Origin: Segnochrobactrum spirostomi
Lineage (GTDB): Bacteria; Pseudomonadota; Alphaproteobacteria; Rhizobiales; Segnochrobactraceae
NCBI RefSeq assembly: GCF_009600605.1
Contig: NZ_VWNA01000001.1
Location: 1,528,490 to 1,592,489 of the forward strand
Direction: 5' to 3'
DNA: 64,000 nt
The position numbers were made by a program, and so were the translations under genes. Of the stretch, positions 7,827 to 16,922 are shown piece after piece; the stretch's first letter is position 1, and each line of letters opens with the position of its first letter. The notes beneath the pieces were generated by a model, which was not told the origin of the DNA, made no database searches, and worked only from the letters and a program-made list of their open reading frames with translations.

Positions 7827-8762
7827 TCACAGGTTCGCCGGCGCCGGGTGGCGCGCGTGCCAATGGCGGGCGATGTCGAGCCGGGTCGGGACCCAGACCT
7901 TGTCGTGGGAGAGCACATAATCGACGAAGCGCTCCAGGGCGGCGACGCGGGCGGGCCGCCCGACGAGCCGGCAATGGAGGCCGATCGAGACCATCTTCGG
8001 CGAACCTTCGGCGCCCTCGCGATAGAGCACGTCGAAGGCGTCCTTCAGGTAGGCGAAGAACTGGTCGCCGGAATTGAAGCCTTGAGGCGTCGCGAAGCGC
8101 ATGTCGTTGGTGTCGAGGGTGTAGGGAATGACGAGTTGGGGCTTTGCCGGGCCCTTCACCCAGTAGGGCAGATCGTCCGCATAGGAATCCGAGGCGTAGA
8201 GGAAACCGCCCTCCTCGGCGACGAGGTCGAGCGTGTTCATCGTGGTGCGGCCGAGATAGAAGCCGAGCGGCCGCTCGCCCACGACCTCGGTGTGGAGACG
8301 GATCGCCTCGCGCAGATGCTCGGCCTCGACGGCCTTCGGGACGTCCTTGTATTCGATCCACTTGAGGCCGTGGCTCGCGATCTCCCAGCCCACCTCCTTC
8401 ATCGCCGCGACCTGCTCGGGCGAGCGCATCAGGGCGGTGGCGACGCCGTAGACGGTGACCGGGACGGCGCGCTTGGTGAACAGCCGCCACAGCCGCCAGA
8501 AGCCGGCGCGAGCGCCGTATTCGTAGATCGATTCCATGTTCCAGTGGCGCTGGCCGGGCCAGTTCGCCGCGCCGACGATCTCCGACAGGAAGGCTTCGGA
8601 ATGGGGATCGCCGTGGAGGATGTTGTTCTCGCCGCCCTCCTCGTAATTGACCACGAACTGGACGCAGACGTTGGCCCCGCCCGGCCACGCCGGATCGGGC
8701 GGATTGCGTCCGTAGCCCCGCATGTCGCGCGGATAGGCGTCGCGGTTCTGGGCGTCGCTCAA
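7827..8762 (-). CDS. puuE: PuuE-type allantoinase (polysaccharide deacetylase fold)
   Basis: A 311-residue protein of the PuuE group, which hydrolyses allantoin to allantoate with a NodB-like TIM-barrel fold rather than the amidohydrolase fold of AllB. The family-typical features are the GYGRNPPDPAWPGGANVCVQ opening, NYEEGGENN and WEIASHG. It ends nine bases before the GTG of the amidohydrolase gene, so the two form an operon for purine ureide breakdown. Nitrogen released here can complement the urease at the right end of the window. Confidence 0.88.
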   Translation of the reverse strand: MSDAQNRDAYPRDMRGYGRNPPDPAWPGGANVCVQFVVNYEEGGENNILHGDPHSEAFLSEIVGAANWPGQRHWNMESIYEYGARAGFWRLWRLFTKRAVPVTVYGVATALMRSPEQVAAMKEVGWEIASHGLKWIEYKDVPKAVEAEHLREAIRLHTEVVGERPLGFYLGRTTMNTLDLVAEEGGFLYASDSYADDLPYWVKGPAKPQLVIPYTLDTNDMRFATPQGFNSGDQFFAYLKDAFDVLYREGAEGSPKMVSIGLHCRLVGRPARVAALERFVDYVLSHDKVWVPTRLDIARHWHARHPAPANL

Positions 8763-8930
8763 GGCTGATCTCCTTCGGCTGTCACGAGGGAGAGCTTACC
8801 CAATTCGGCGCCGTTGCAACCACCGTCGCGAGACGATGCGGGGCATCGCTCACCCTCCCGGCCGCGCAGGTCGTTGCCGTCACGGTTGTGTGATCGGGTC
8901 GAGTTCGCTTGACAGGCGGCGCCCTCAGAG

Positions 8931-8957
8931 CAATTAGTTGTGTGCAATCTAATTGTA
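8931..8957. promoter_or_regulatory. MarR/OhrR-like operator overlapping a promoter
   Basis: Two nested inverted repeats lie 143 bases before the hydrolase start: CAATTAG-N11-CTAATTG (8931-8955) and TGCAAT-CTA-ATTGTA (8943-8957), the latter one mismatch from perfect. The second resembles the TACAATT-type site of OhrR regulators. A TTGACA hexamer at 8909-8914 with a 17-base spacer puts the -10 region on the operator, so binding would repress. The rest of the gap 8763-9099 shows nothing else recognisable. Confidence 0.6.
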
Positions 8958-9099
8958 CAAAATTTAGAACCCCTCAGGGGCTGTCGTGCATTCGCAGCGC
9001 GAGCTCGCGAGGGCCGGCGCGTGCCGAACCGAGCAGCCGCCACACCCGACCGCATCCGCCACGCTTTCCTCTGTCCCCGCCTTCACCAGGAGACCCCCG

Positions 9100-9921
9100 A
9101 TGAGCTTCGTCACCACCAAGGACGACACCCGCATCGCCTACAAGGATTGGGGCGCCGGCCAGCCCATTCTGTTCTCACATGGCTGGCCGCTCGCCGGCGA
9201 CGCCTGGGACGCGCAGATGTTGTTCTTCGGCCAGAACGGCTTCCGCGTCGTCGCCCACGACCGGCGCGGCCATGGCCGCTCCGATCAGCCGTGGAACGGT
9301 AACACGATGGATCAGTACGCCGACGACCTCGCCGAGGTGATCGAGACGCTCGATCTGAAGGATCTCGTGCTCGTCGGCCACTCCACCGGCGGCGGCGAGG
9401 TCGCCCATTATATCGGCCGGCACGGCACCGCCCGGGTCGCCAAGGTCGTGCTCGTCGGCGCGGTCCCGCCGCTGATGCTGAAGACCGAGGCGAACCCGGA
9501 GGGTACGCCGCTCGAAGTCTTCGACGGCATCCGCAAGGGCACCGCGACCAACCGCTCGCAATTCTTCAAGGACCTGACGACGCCGTTCTACGGCTTCAAC
9601 CGCGACGGGGCGAAGATCGTCGAGGGCCTGCGCGACTCGTTCTGGCGCTTGGGCATGCAGGGCGGCATCAAGGGCGAGTACGACTGCATCCATGAATTCT
9701 CCGAGGTCGACTACACCGCCGACCTGAAGAAGATCGACAAGCCGACCCTCGTCATCCACGGCGACGACGATCAGATCGTCCCGATCGCCGCCTCGGCCGA
9801 GAAGTCGGCCAAGATCGTGCCGGGCGCCAAGCTCCTCGTCTACCAGGGCGGCAGCCATGGCCTCGCCCAGATCGACCCCGACCGCTTCAACGCCGACTTG
9901 CTGGCCTTCATCCGCGGCTGA
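9100..9921 (+). CDS. Alpha/beta hydrolase, non-heme chloroperoxidase family
   Basis: A 273-residue cofactor-free haloperoxidase/esterase. The nucleophile elbow is GHSTGG (Ser near residue 100), with a GDDDQIV acid region and a C-terminal GSHGLA histidine. The typical FSHGWPL oxyanion segment and DRRGHGRS motif are present. Such enzymes are carboxylesterases that can also form peracids. The start at 9100 follows CAGGAGA; longer upstream frames lack support. The upstream MarR/OhrR-like operator suggests induction by organic peroxide or a phenolic compound. Confidence 0.88.
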   Translation: MSFVTTKDDTRIAYKDWGAGQPILFSHGWPLAGDAWDAQMLFFGQNGFRVVAHDRRGHGRSDQPWNGNTMDQYADDLAEVIETLDLKDLVLVGHSTGGGEVAHYIGRHGTARVAKVVLVGAVPPLMLKTEANPEGTPLEVFDGIRKGTATNRSQFFKDLTTPFYGFNRDGAKIVEGLRDSFWRLGMQGGIKGEYDCIHEFSEVDYTADLKKIDKPTLVIHGDDDQIVPIAASAEKSAKIVPGAKLLVYQGGSHGLAQIDPDRFNADLLAFIRG

Positions 9922-9942
9922 GGCGCAGGCGCCCGATCCGAC

Positions 9943-9965
9943 GGCCCGGCGGCCTCCGCCGGGCC
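9943..9965 (+). terminator. Strong GC hairpin after the hydrolase gene
   Basis: GGCCCGGCGG / CCGCCGGGCC forms a ten-base perfect stem with loop CCT, 22 bases after the stop codon. There is no T run, so it may be a weak or Rho-assisted terminator or an mRNA-stabilising hairpin. Confidence 0.5.
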
Positions 9966-10205
9966 CATTCCACGACGGGCGACGCACGCGTGTGCCGTCG
10001 CCCGTCCTGTCGCGGCGATGTCGCAAACGCACCTTGCGCTCCGCCCCGCCGCACGGTTCTATCCCTGCCCGACGCCAGCCCGCGCCAGACGGGCGGCGAC
10101 CGCGGCCCGACCGACCGGGACCGTGGGCTTTTCCAGGGACGAATCCATGCTGCACCTCGCCTGCTCGCGCCGCTTCCCCGCACCGTCGACCGGGAGGGCC
10201 GCCCG

Positions 10206-11441
10206 ATGAGCGCGCACGATCCCGTCGTCGTCGCCGGTGCCGGCCAGGCCGGGCTCCAGGTCGCGATATCGCTGCGGGAGGACGGCTATGAGGGACCGAT
10301 CACCCTCGTCGGCGACGAGACGGGCCTGCCCTATCAGCGCCCGCCGCTCTCCAAGGCTTACATGCTCGGCGACATGCAGGCCGAGAGCCTGGAACTGCGC
10401 GCCGCACCCTTCTTCGCCGACCACCGGGTCGAGCTCCTGTCGGGGGTGCGCGTCACCGCGATCGACCGGCTCGCCCGCCGCGTCGCGCTGTCCGACGGCG
10501 GTAGCCTCGAATACGGCCACCTCGTGCTCGCCGTCGGCGTGCGCAACCGCGTGCTCGCCTGCCCGGGCGCCGATCTCGACGGCGTCTTTACGCTGCGAAC
10601 CCTCGGCGATGCCCATGCTTTGCGCGAGCGCATCGGCACCATCCGCCGCGCCGTCGTCATCGGCGCCGGCTTCATCGGCCTCGAATTCGCGGCGGTGGCG
10701 GCGAAGCTCGGCATCGCGGTGACCGTGCTCGAGACCGCGCCGCGGGTGATGATGCGCGCCATCTCGGCGCCGATGTCGGCCTTCTTCGCCGACAAGCACG
10801 CCGAAAGCGGCGTCACCATCCGCTTCGGCGACAGCCTCGCCCGCATCGTCGGCGACGGCCGCGTCGAGGCGGTCGAGACCAATTCCGGCGTCCGCATCGA
10901 GGCCGATCTGGTGCTCGCCGGCATCGGCGTCATCCCGAACACCGAGCTCGCGGCGGCCGCCGGCCTGCCGGTCGAGAACGGCGTCCTGACCGACGCGCTC
11001 TTGCGCACCGCCGACGAGCACGTCTCGGCGATCGGCGACTGCGCGGCCTATCCGAACCCGTTCCTCGAAGGCCGCTATGTCCGGCTCGAATCGGTGCAGA
11101 ACGCGGTCGATCAGGCGAAGTGCGTCGCCGCCCGCCTGACCGGCAAACCGCATCCCTATGCCGCCGTGCCGTGGTTCTGGAGCGATCAGGGGCCGCTCAA
11201 GCTCCAGATCGCCGGCCTCGCGCTCCCCGACGACGAGAGCGTCCTGCGCGGCGATCCGGCGAGCGGCGCCTTCTCGGTGTTCCGCTTCCGCGACGGCCGG
11301 CTCACCGCGGTCGAATCCGTCAACAAGCCCGGCGACCACATGAGCGCCCGCCGCATCCTCGCCGCCCCGCCGACCGTCACCCCGGCCGACGCCGCGGACG
11401 AGAGCTTCAACCTCCGCGCCATCGCCAAAGCGCTGGGGTGA
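10206..11441 (+). CDS. FAD/NAD(P)H ferredoxin reductase (rhodocoxin/putidaredoxin reductase type)
   Basis: A 411-residue flavoprotein. The N-terminal FAD motif is VVAGAGQAGLQVA, followed by the family-typical LPYQRPPLSKAYM. The NAD motif VVIGAGFIGLEFAA sits near residue 155, and the second FAD motif SAIGDCA is near residue 279. The C-terminal reductase domain contains WFWSDQ. The group passes electrons from NAD(P)H to a small [2Fe-2S] ferredoxin serving a cytochrome P450 or dioxygenase. No ferredoxin or P450 gene is nearby, so the partner is unknown. GGAGG lies upstream of the ATG at 10206. Confidence 0.87.
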   Translation: MSAHDPVVVAGAGQAGLQVAISLREDGYEGPITLVGDETGLPYQRPPLSKAYMLGDMQAESLELRAAPFFADHRVELLSGVRVTAIDRLARRVALSDGGSLEYGHLVLAVGVRNRVLACPGADLDGVFTLRTLGDAHALRERIGTIRRAVVIGAGFIGLEFAAVAAKLGIAVTVLETAPRVMMRAISAPMSAFFADKHAESGVTIRFGDSLARIVGDGRVEAVETNSGVRIEADLVLAGIGVIPNTELAAAAGLPVENGVLTDALLRTADEHVSAIGDCAAYPNPFLEGRYVRLESVQNAVDQAKCVAARLTGKPHPYAAVPWFWSDQGPLKLQIAGLALPDDESVLRGDPASGAFSVFRFRDGRLTAVESVNKPGDHMSARRILAAPPTVTPADAADESFNLRAIAKALG

Positions 11442-11566
11442 GACGGGCTCACGCGAACCGGGCGGTGCCTCACACCACCCGGTCACGATCAGGTCAGCGC
11501 GGCTCATCGTTCTTGATCTGTTCGCGGAACTGATGGATGCAGTCCTCCCAAAAACAGGAGGATGGC

Positions 11567-12085
11567 ATGGCGACGATCCGCGGTTTCATGGCGGCGACCC
11601 TCGACGGCTTCATCGCGTCGGAGGATCACGGTCTCGATTGGCTCGAGCCCTATCCCGGCGGGCCGGAATATGACGCCTTCATCGCCGGCATCCGCACCGT
11701 CGTGATGGGGCGCAAGACCTACGACATCGTGCGTGGCATGTCCGAGTGGCCCTACGCGGCGCAGCGCGCCATCGTGGTGACCTCGACGCCGGTCGACGAC
11801 GCTCCGCAGGGCGTCGAGCGGTGGAGCGGTGACATCGCGGCCCTGGTGCAGCACGTGCGCGCACTCGACGACGGCGACGTCTGGATCGTCGGCGGCGGCC
11901 TCCTCCAGAGCAAGATGATCGCCCACGGCGCGCTCGACAGCCTGGAGCTCTTCGTCGTCCCCGAGATGATCGGCACCGGCATTCCGATGTTCCCGCGGCG
12001 CCAACTCCGTCGCCACGTCGTGGCGCGCTCGGCCGAGGTCATCCGCGACGGCCTCGTGCGCCTCGTCTACGCGTTCGAGGATTGA
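11567..12085 (+). CDS. Dihydrofolate reductase-like protein (RibD C-terminal domain family)
   Basis: A 172-residue protein with the DHFR/RibD-C fold. It shows MAATLDGFIA at the start, VMGRKTYD near residue 45 and VWIVGGG near residue 106. The ATG at 11567 is preceded by a perfect AGGAGG five bases away, which is better supported than the ATG at 11537. YwjB/YyaP-type proteins of this family are NADPH-dependent reductases of unknown substrate. It stands alone between convergent neighbours. Confidence 0.8.
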   Translation: MATIRGFMAATLDGFIASEDHGLDWLEPYPGGPEYDAFIAGIRTVVMGRKTYDIVRGMSEWPYAAQRAIVVTSTPVDDAPQGVERWSGDIAALVQHVRALDDGDVWIVGGGLLQSKMIAHGALDSLELFVVPEMIGTGIPMFPRRQLRRHVVARSAEVIRDGLVRLVYAFED

Positions 12086-12104
12086 CGGACGGCGGGTCCG
12101 CTCA

Positions 12105-12140
12105 AAAGAAAGCCGGCCTCGGAGGCGTCCGAGGCCGGCT
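12105..12140 (-). terminator. Rho-independent terminator of the aldehyde dehydrogenase gene
   Basis: A 13-base perfect stem, AGCCGGCCTCGGA (12111-12123) pairing with 12128-12140 across a four-base loop, is followed on the minus strand by TTTCTTTTG. It ends transcription of the leftward catabolic genes and may also serve as a hairpin for the convergent rightward gene ending at 12085. Confidence 0.8.
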
Positions 12141-12192
12141 CGCATCGTCATGAGAGACCGCGGAGCCCGCGATCCGTCGGCTCAGCCGGCGA

Positions 12193-13620
12193 TCACTCGC
12201 CGTAGCCGACGATGCCCTTGATCTCGAGGAAGTCGTTGAGGCCGAAATCGGCATATTCGCGGCCGTTGCCGGACTGCTTGTAGCCGCCGAACGGCGCGTT
12301 CAGATCCCACTCGGGATAGTTCAGATAGACCGAACCGGCGCGCATGCGGCGGGCGACCGCGTGGGCGTGGCCGAGATCCTGCGACTGCACGTAGGCCGCG
12401 AGGCCGTAGGGCGTGTCGTTGCCGATGCGGATCGCCTCTTCGTCGTCCTCGTAGCTCAGGATCGAGAGCACCGGGCCGAAGATCTCCTCGCGGGCAATCG
12501 TCATGTCCGGCTTGACGTGGCCGAACACGGTCGGGCGCACATAATAGCCGCGGTTGAGGCCCTCGGGCCGGCCGAGGCCGCCGGTGACGAGGGTCGCGCC
12601 CTCGCTGATGCCCGACTGGATGAGGCGCTGGATCTTCTCGAACTGGACGTCCGAGACGACCGGGCCGAGCACGGTGTCGGGATCGCGCGGCGGGCCGACG
12701 CGGAAGGTCTCGGCCTCGGACTTGGCGTAGGTCAGCGCCTCGTCGTGGCGCTCGGCCGGCACCAGCATCCGGGTCGGCGCATCGCACGACTGACCGGAAT
12801 TGCCGAAGCAGCCGCGCACGCCCTTACGCACGGCGGTCTCGAAGTCGGCATCGCGCAGGATGATGTTCGGCGACTTGCCGCCGAGCTCCTGGGCGACGCG
12901 CTTCACGGTGTCGGCGGCGTTCTTGGCGACCTGGATGCCGGCGCGGGTCGAGCCCGTGAACGAGACCATGTCGATGTCCGGGTGGCCGGAGATGGCGTTG
13001 CCGACCGTCGGGCCGTCGCCGTTGACGAGATTGAACACGCCCTTCGGCACGCCCGCCTCGTGCATGATCTCGGCGAAGACGATGCCGGAGATCGGGGCGA
13101 TCTCGCTCGGCTTCAGCACCATCGTGCAGCCCGCGGCGAGCGCCGGGGCGACCTTGCACATGATCTGGTTGAGCGGCCAGTTCCACGGGGTGATGAGGCC
13201 GACGACGCCGACCGGCTCCTTCACCACGCGGGTGGTGCCGCGCTGCTCCTCGAACTCGAAGGTCTCGAACACCTCGATCAGCTTCTCGAGGTGGCCGAGG
13301 CCGGCATAGGCCTGATCGCTCTTGGCGAACGGCAGCGGCGCGCCCATCTCGCGGGAGATCGCCTCGGCGACGTCGTCATAGCGGCGCTTGTAGACCTCAA
13401 GCACGCGCTTGAGGATCGCCAGGCGCTCGCTGCGGTCGGTGCGCGAGAAGGTCTCGAACGCGGCCTTGGCGGCAGCGACGGCGCGGTCCACGTCGGCGGC
13501 CGAGCCGAGCGAGATCTTGGTGAAGGGCTCCTCGATCGAGGGATCGATCACGTCGAGCGTCTTCGGCACGATCGGGTCGACCCAGGCGCCGTCGATGTAG
13601 AATTTCAGCTCGTTGGCCAT
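12193..13620 (-). CDS. NAD(P)-dependent aldehyde dehydrogenase
   Basis: A 475-residue aldehyde dehydrogenase. Catalytic Cys279 lies in NSGQSCDAPTRM, the general-base glutamate in ELGGKSPN, and the cofactor-binding stretch is GLITPWNWPLNQI followed by GSTRAG. Start at 13620 directly before MANELKFYIDG. It is the last gene of a minus-strand run with an amine oxidase, a malonate-semialdehyde dehydrogenase and an aminotransferase. Its likely role is oxidation of an aminoaldehyde or related aldehyde from polyamine breakdown; the exact substrate is inferred from context only. Confidence 0.85.
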   Translation of the reverse strand: MANELKFYIDGAWVDPIVPKTLDVIDPSIEEPFTKISLGSAADVDRAVAAAKAAFETFSRTDRSERLAILKRVLEVYKRRYDDVAEAISREMGAPLPFAKSDQAYAGLGHLEKLIEVFETFEFEEQRGTTRVVKEPVGVVGLITPWNWPLNQIMCKVAPALAAGCTMVLKPSEIAPISGIVFAEIMHEAGVPKGVFNLVNGDGPTVGNAISGHPDIDMVSFTGSTRAGIQVAKNAADTVKRVAQELGGKSPNIILRDADFETAVRKGVRGCFGNSGQSCDAPTRMLVPAERHDEALTYAKSEAETFRVGPPRDPDTVLGPVVSDVQFEKIQRLIQSGISEGATLVTGGLGRPEGLNRGYYVRPTVFGHVKPDMTIAREEIFGPVLSILSYEDDEEAIRIGNDTPYGLAAYVQSQDLGHAHAVARRMRAGSVYLNYPEWDLNAPFGGYKQSGNGREYADFGLNDFLEIKGIVGYGE

Positions 13621-13779
13621 GGCGGTTCCGTTCTCTCTGGATTGCGGGCGCTTCCGCCCGGAGACTGTCGGTTCAGTCGTGCGTGTCCCGAACGAACGCA
13701 GGGACGATCCGCGGCGGACGGTAATCGAGGGCCGCGGGCTCGGCAACAGGGGCCGGGCAACTGCGATCGCAGAGCATGC

Positions 13780-15066
13780 TCACAGGCCGAGCCGGTCGCG
13801 CAGCCGGCCGTAGATCACCCGGGCCGTCACGCCGATGGGCCAGAGCCCGTGGAAGGCGATCGGCTTCAGGCTCTCGGTGACGGGTAGCTCGATCTCTGCG
13901 ATCGAAGCGCCGAGGATGCGCCGGCTGAGGAGATCGCCCATCGCGGTCGCCATCGCCACGCCGCGGCCGTTGTAGCCGAGCGCGATGTGGAGGCCCGGGG
14001 CGGGCTCGTGGAGATGGGGATAATGGTCCGCCGTGATGGCGACCTGGCCCCACCAGAAGTGGGTCCAGGCGAGGCCCTTGAGCCCCGGCCACAGCCGCTC
14101 GGCATAGGCCGTGAGGTGGTGATAATCCTCGACGCCCCGCGCCGGGCGCTGCGGTCCGCGGCCGCCCATGAGCAGGCGGCCGTCGGCGCTGACGCGATAA
14201 TAGACGGTGTCCCAGCCGACCTCGTAGGCGACGGCGCGGCCCGGCAGGATGGCGGCGCGCAAGGCTTGCGGCAGGGGCTCGGTCGCGGCGATGGCGCTGT
14301 AGACCGGCACGATGGTGTGCCGGAGGCCCGGCCACAGATCGTCGGTGTAGCCGTTGGTGCCGATCACCACATGGTCGGCGCTGAGCGTGCCCGTCGCGGT
14401 CTCGACGCGCCAGCCCGATCCGTTGCGGACGATTTTGCGCGCGCGCGTGCCGGCGTGGAGCCGGGCGCCGGCGGCGATCGCGGCGGTGGCGAGGCCGCGG
14501 GCATAGGAGAGCGGATTGACGGCGCCGCCGCGCGGATCGAACAGGGCGGCGACATAGCGGGGCGTGCCGGTCGCCTCGGCGACCCCGCGGCGGTCGAGCA
14601 CCGTATGGGCCATGCCGCGGGCGGCGAACTGCGCCGACAGCGTCGCGACGCCGGCGGCGGAGGGCTTGTTGATCGCCGCCCGGATCGTGCCGCGGCGCTC
14701 GGCCTCGCAGGCGATGCCGTGCTTCGCGATCAGGTCGAAGACGAAATCCGGCGCGGCATAGGAGAAGGCGATCATGCGGCGGCCGAGCTCGGGGCCGTAA
14801 TCCCGCTCGATGTCGTCCGGATAGGGCTTGAGGCCCGGATTGACCTGCCCGCCATTGCGCCCCGAGCAACCCCAGCCGATCTCGTTCGCCTCGACGAGGG
14901 CGACGTCGACGCCGCGTTCGGCGAGGTGGAGCGCGGTCGAAAGCCCGGTATAGCCGCCGCCGACGATCGCGACGGAAACCTTGCGGTCGCCGTCGAGCGG
15001 CGGCGCCGCCGGCCCGGGCTCGGCGGTCTCGAGATAGGTCGACGGCAGGTGCGGCGCACGGGTCAT
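13780..15066 (-). CDS. FAD-dependent amine/amino-acid oxidoreductase (PuuB/DadA family)
   Basis: A 428-residue flavoprotein of the DAO family. The dinucleotide motif VAIVGGGYTGLSTALHLAER lies near residue 30, followed by the GWGCSGRNGGQVNPG segment typical of PuuB-like gamma-glutamylputrescine oxidases. The C-terminal GYNGRGVAMAT motif contacts FAD. Such enzymes oxidise a primary or secondary amine to an imine, giving an aldehyde after hydrolysis. The ATG at 15066 has GCAGGA upstream. Position between two aldehyde dehydrogenase genes supports an oxidase-dehydrogenase sequence in polyamine catabolism. Confidence 0.82.
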   Translation of the reverse strand: MTRAPHLPSTYLETAEPGPAAPPLDGDRKVSVAIVGGGYTGLSTALHLAERGVDVALVEANEIGWGCSGRNGGQVNPGLKPYPDDIERDYGPELGRRMIAFSYAAPDFVFDLIAKHGIACEAERRGTIRAAINKPSAAGVATLSAQFAARGMAHTVLDRRGVAEATGTPRYVAALFDPRGGAVNPLSYARGLATAAIAAGARLHAGTRARKIVRNGSGWRVETATGTLSADHVVIGTNGYTDDLWPGLRHTIVPVYSAIAATEPLPQALRAAILPGRAVAYEVGWDTVYYRVSADGRLLMGGRGPQRPARGVEDYHHLTAYAERLWPGLKGLAWTHFWWGQVAITADHYPHLHEPAPGLHIALGYNGRGVAMATAMGDLLSRRILGASIAEIELPVTESLKPIAFHGLWPIGVTARVIYGRLRDRLGL

Positions 15067-15138
15067 GGTGAAATCCTGCCGTAAGATGGTCTTCGGCGCT
15101 TCGCGCTCCCCTTCCGTGGGGAACCTCGGCGGGGCCGC

Positions 15139-15186
15139 CTCCTTCTCCCCGTCGGGGAGAAGGGGACCCGGAGGGGCGGATGAGGG
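15139..15186. repeat. Dispersed palindromic repeat, family A copy 1
   Basis: The unit is CCTTCTCCCC-N3-GGGGAGAAGG, then a shorter CCCG/AGGGG hairpin and the sequence GCGGATGAGGGG. Two more copies occur at 51114-51162 and 51213-51264. All are intergenic. Such REP-like elements are common in Rhizobiales; no function is known for this copy. Confidence 0.75.
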
Positions 15187-15214
15187 GGCGGATAGGGCGA
15201 GGTCTCGCTCGTGG

Positions 15215-15278
15215 CGCCACCCCACCCCGTCACGCCTTCGGCGTGTCCCCTGGCAGGGGAGGGTGCGGCGCCGTGATC
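15215..15278. repeat. Dispersed palindromic repeat, family B copy 1
   Basis: The sequence has CACCCCACCCCG, a small CACGCC-TTC-GGCGTG hairpin and CCCCTGGCAGGGG. Related sequence in the opposite orientation lies at 24748-24800. It fills most of the remaining space between the oxidase and mmsA. Confidence 0.55.
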
Positions 15279-15313
15279 GGTGCGAAGGCAGGGGCCGGAC
15301 GGCCCCGCCGTTC

Positions 15314-16813
15314 TCACTTCATGGTCGGCATCACGAAGTCGGCGCCGGCGCGGATGCCGGTCGGCCAGCGGGTCGTGATGGTCTTGAGCTTGGTGTAGAA
15401 ACGCACGCCCTCGGGGCCGTGCATGTGGTGGTCGCCGAACAGCGAGGCCTTCCAGCCACCGAAGGAGTGGAACGCCATCGGCACCGGGATCGGCACGTTG
15501 ATGCCGACCATGCCGACCTGGATCTTGTGGGCGAACTCGCGGGCGGCGTCGCCGTCGCGGGTGAAGATCGCCGTGCCGTTGCCGAACTCGTGCTCGTTGA
15601 TGAGCCGCGCCGCGGTGTCGTAATCGTCCGCGCGGGTCACCGCGAGCACCGGCCCGAAGATCTCCTCCTTGTAGATGCGCATCTCCGGCGTCACGTGGTC
15701 GAACAGCGTGCCGCCGATGAAGTAGCCGTTCTCGTAGCCCTGGCGCTTGAAGGAGCGGCCGTCGACGAGGAGCTTGGCGCCCTCCGCCTCGCCGAGATCG
15801 ACATAGGAGCGCACCTTGGCGAGGTGCTGGGCGGTGACGAGCGGGCCCATCTCCGACTCGGGGTCGGTGCCGGGACCGATCTTCAGGGCGTTGATGCGCG
15901 GCACGAGGCGCTCGATCAGCGCGTCCGCCGTCTTCTGCCCGATCGGCACGGCGACCGAGATCGCCATGCAGCGCTCGCCGGCCGAACCGTAGGCGGCGCC
16001 CATCAGCGCATCGACCGCCTGGTCGAGGTCGGCGTCCGGCATGACGATCATGTGGTTCTTGGCGCCGCCGAGCGCCTGGCAACGCTTCCCAGTGCGCGCC
16101 GCCGTCTCGTAGATGTAGCGCGCGATCGGGGTCGAGCCGACGAAGCTCACCGCCTTGACGTCCGGGTGGGTCAGGAGGGCGTCGACCGCCTCCTTGTCAC
16201 CGTGGACGACGTTGAAGACGCCGTCCGGCAGGCCGGCTTCCTTGAGCCACTCGGCGATCAGGAGCGAGGCGGAGGGATCGCGCTCGGACGGCTTCAGGAT
16301 GAAGGTGTTGCCGCAGGCGAGCGCCACCGGGAACATCCACATCGGCACCATGGCCGGGAAATTGAACGGCGTGATGCCGGCGACGACGCCGAGCGGCTGG
16401 CGCAGCGAGTGGGAATCGACCCGCGTGCCGACATTCTCCGTCACCTCGCCCTTGAGCAGGATCGGCGCGGCGGTGGCGAACTCGACGACCTCGATGCCGC
16501 GCTGAACCTCGCCCTTGGCGTCCGACAAGACCTTGCCGTGCTCGGCGGTGATGGCAGCGGCGAGGTCGTCGGTGCGCTCCTCGAGGATGCGGAGGAACTT
16601 GTTCAGGATGCGCGCGCGGCGCAGCGGCGTGACGTCCGCCCAGCCCGGGGCGGCACGGGCGGCGACCTCGACGGCGGCACCGACATCGGCGGTCGAGGCG
16701 AGGGCCACGGAACCGGTCTGTTCGCCGGTCGCCGGGTTGTAGACCGGCGCGGTGCGCCCGCTGGTGCCGGCGACGCGGCGGCCGCCGACGAAGTGCTGGA
16801 TCTCGGTGGGCAT
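15314..16813 (-). CDS. mmsA: CoA-acylating (methyl)malonate-semialdehyde dehydrogenase
   Basis: A 499-residue aldehyde dehydrogenase of the MmsA type. It has the diagnostic [15 protein letters not shown] region with catalytic Cys282, and [15 protein letters not shown]. Unlike ordinary aldehyde dehydrogenases it uses CoA, turning malonate semialdehyde into acetyl-CoA or methylmalonate semialdehyde into propionyl-CoA, with NADH and CO2 released. Start at 16813 with AGGGAGA upstream. Sitting 109 bases downstream of a beta-alanine aminotransferase gene, it most likely completes beta-alanine degradation here; valine or inositol catabolism is the alternative. Confidence 0.92.
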   Translation of the reverse strand: MPTEIQHFVGGRRVAGTSGRTAPVYNPATGEQTGSVALASTADVGAAVEVAARAAPGWADVTPLRRARILNKFLRILEERTDDLAAAITAEHGKVLSDAKGEVQRGIEVVEFATAAPILLKGEVTENVGTRVDSHSLRQPLGVVAGITPFNFPAMVPMWMFPVALACGNTFILKPSERDPSASLLIAEWLKEAGLPDGVFNVVHGDKEAVDALLTHPDVKAVSFVGSTPIARYIYETAARTGKRCQALGGAKNHMIVMPDADLDQAVDALMGAAYGSAGERCMAISVAVPIGQKTADALIERLVPRINALKIGPGTDPESEMGPLVTAQHLAKVRSYVDLGEAEGAKLLVDGRSFKRQGYENGYFIGGTLFDHVTPEMRIYKEEIFGPVLAVTRADDYDTAARLINEHEFGNGTAIFTRDGDAAREFAHKIQVGMVGINVPIPVPMAFHSFGGWKASLFGDHHMHGPEGVRFYTKLKTITTRWPTGIRAGADFVMPTMK

Positions 16814-16922
16814 CGAAGTCTCCCTGGAGGGTTCTGGGGCCGCCGGCGATCGCGTCGCGGGGCCTTGAAAGCAGCGCAAGGCCGGGCGCGCGGGCCCGGC
16901 CTCACGGGTCGGATTGGGTGGC

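Noticed and set aside
12361-13887. A 508-codon open frame opposite the aldehyde dehydrogenase
   Set aside because: Same reason: mirrored codon bias, no recognisable fold, and a complete ALDH on the other strand.
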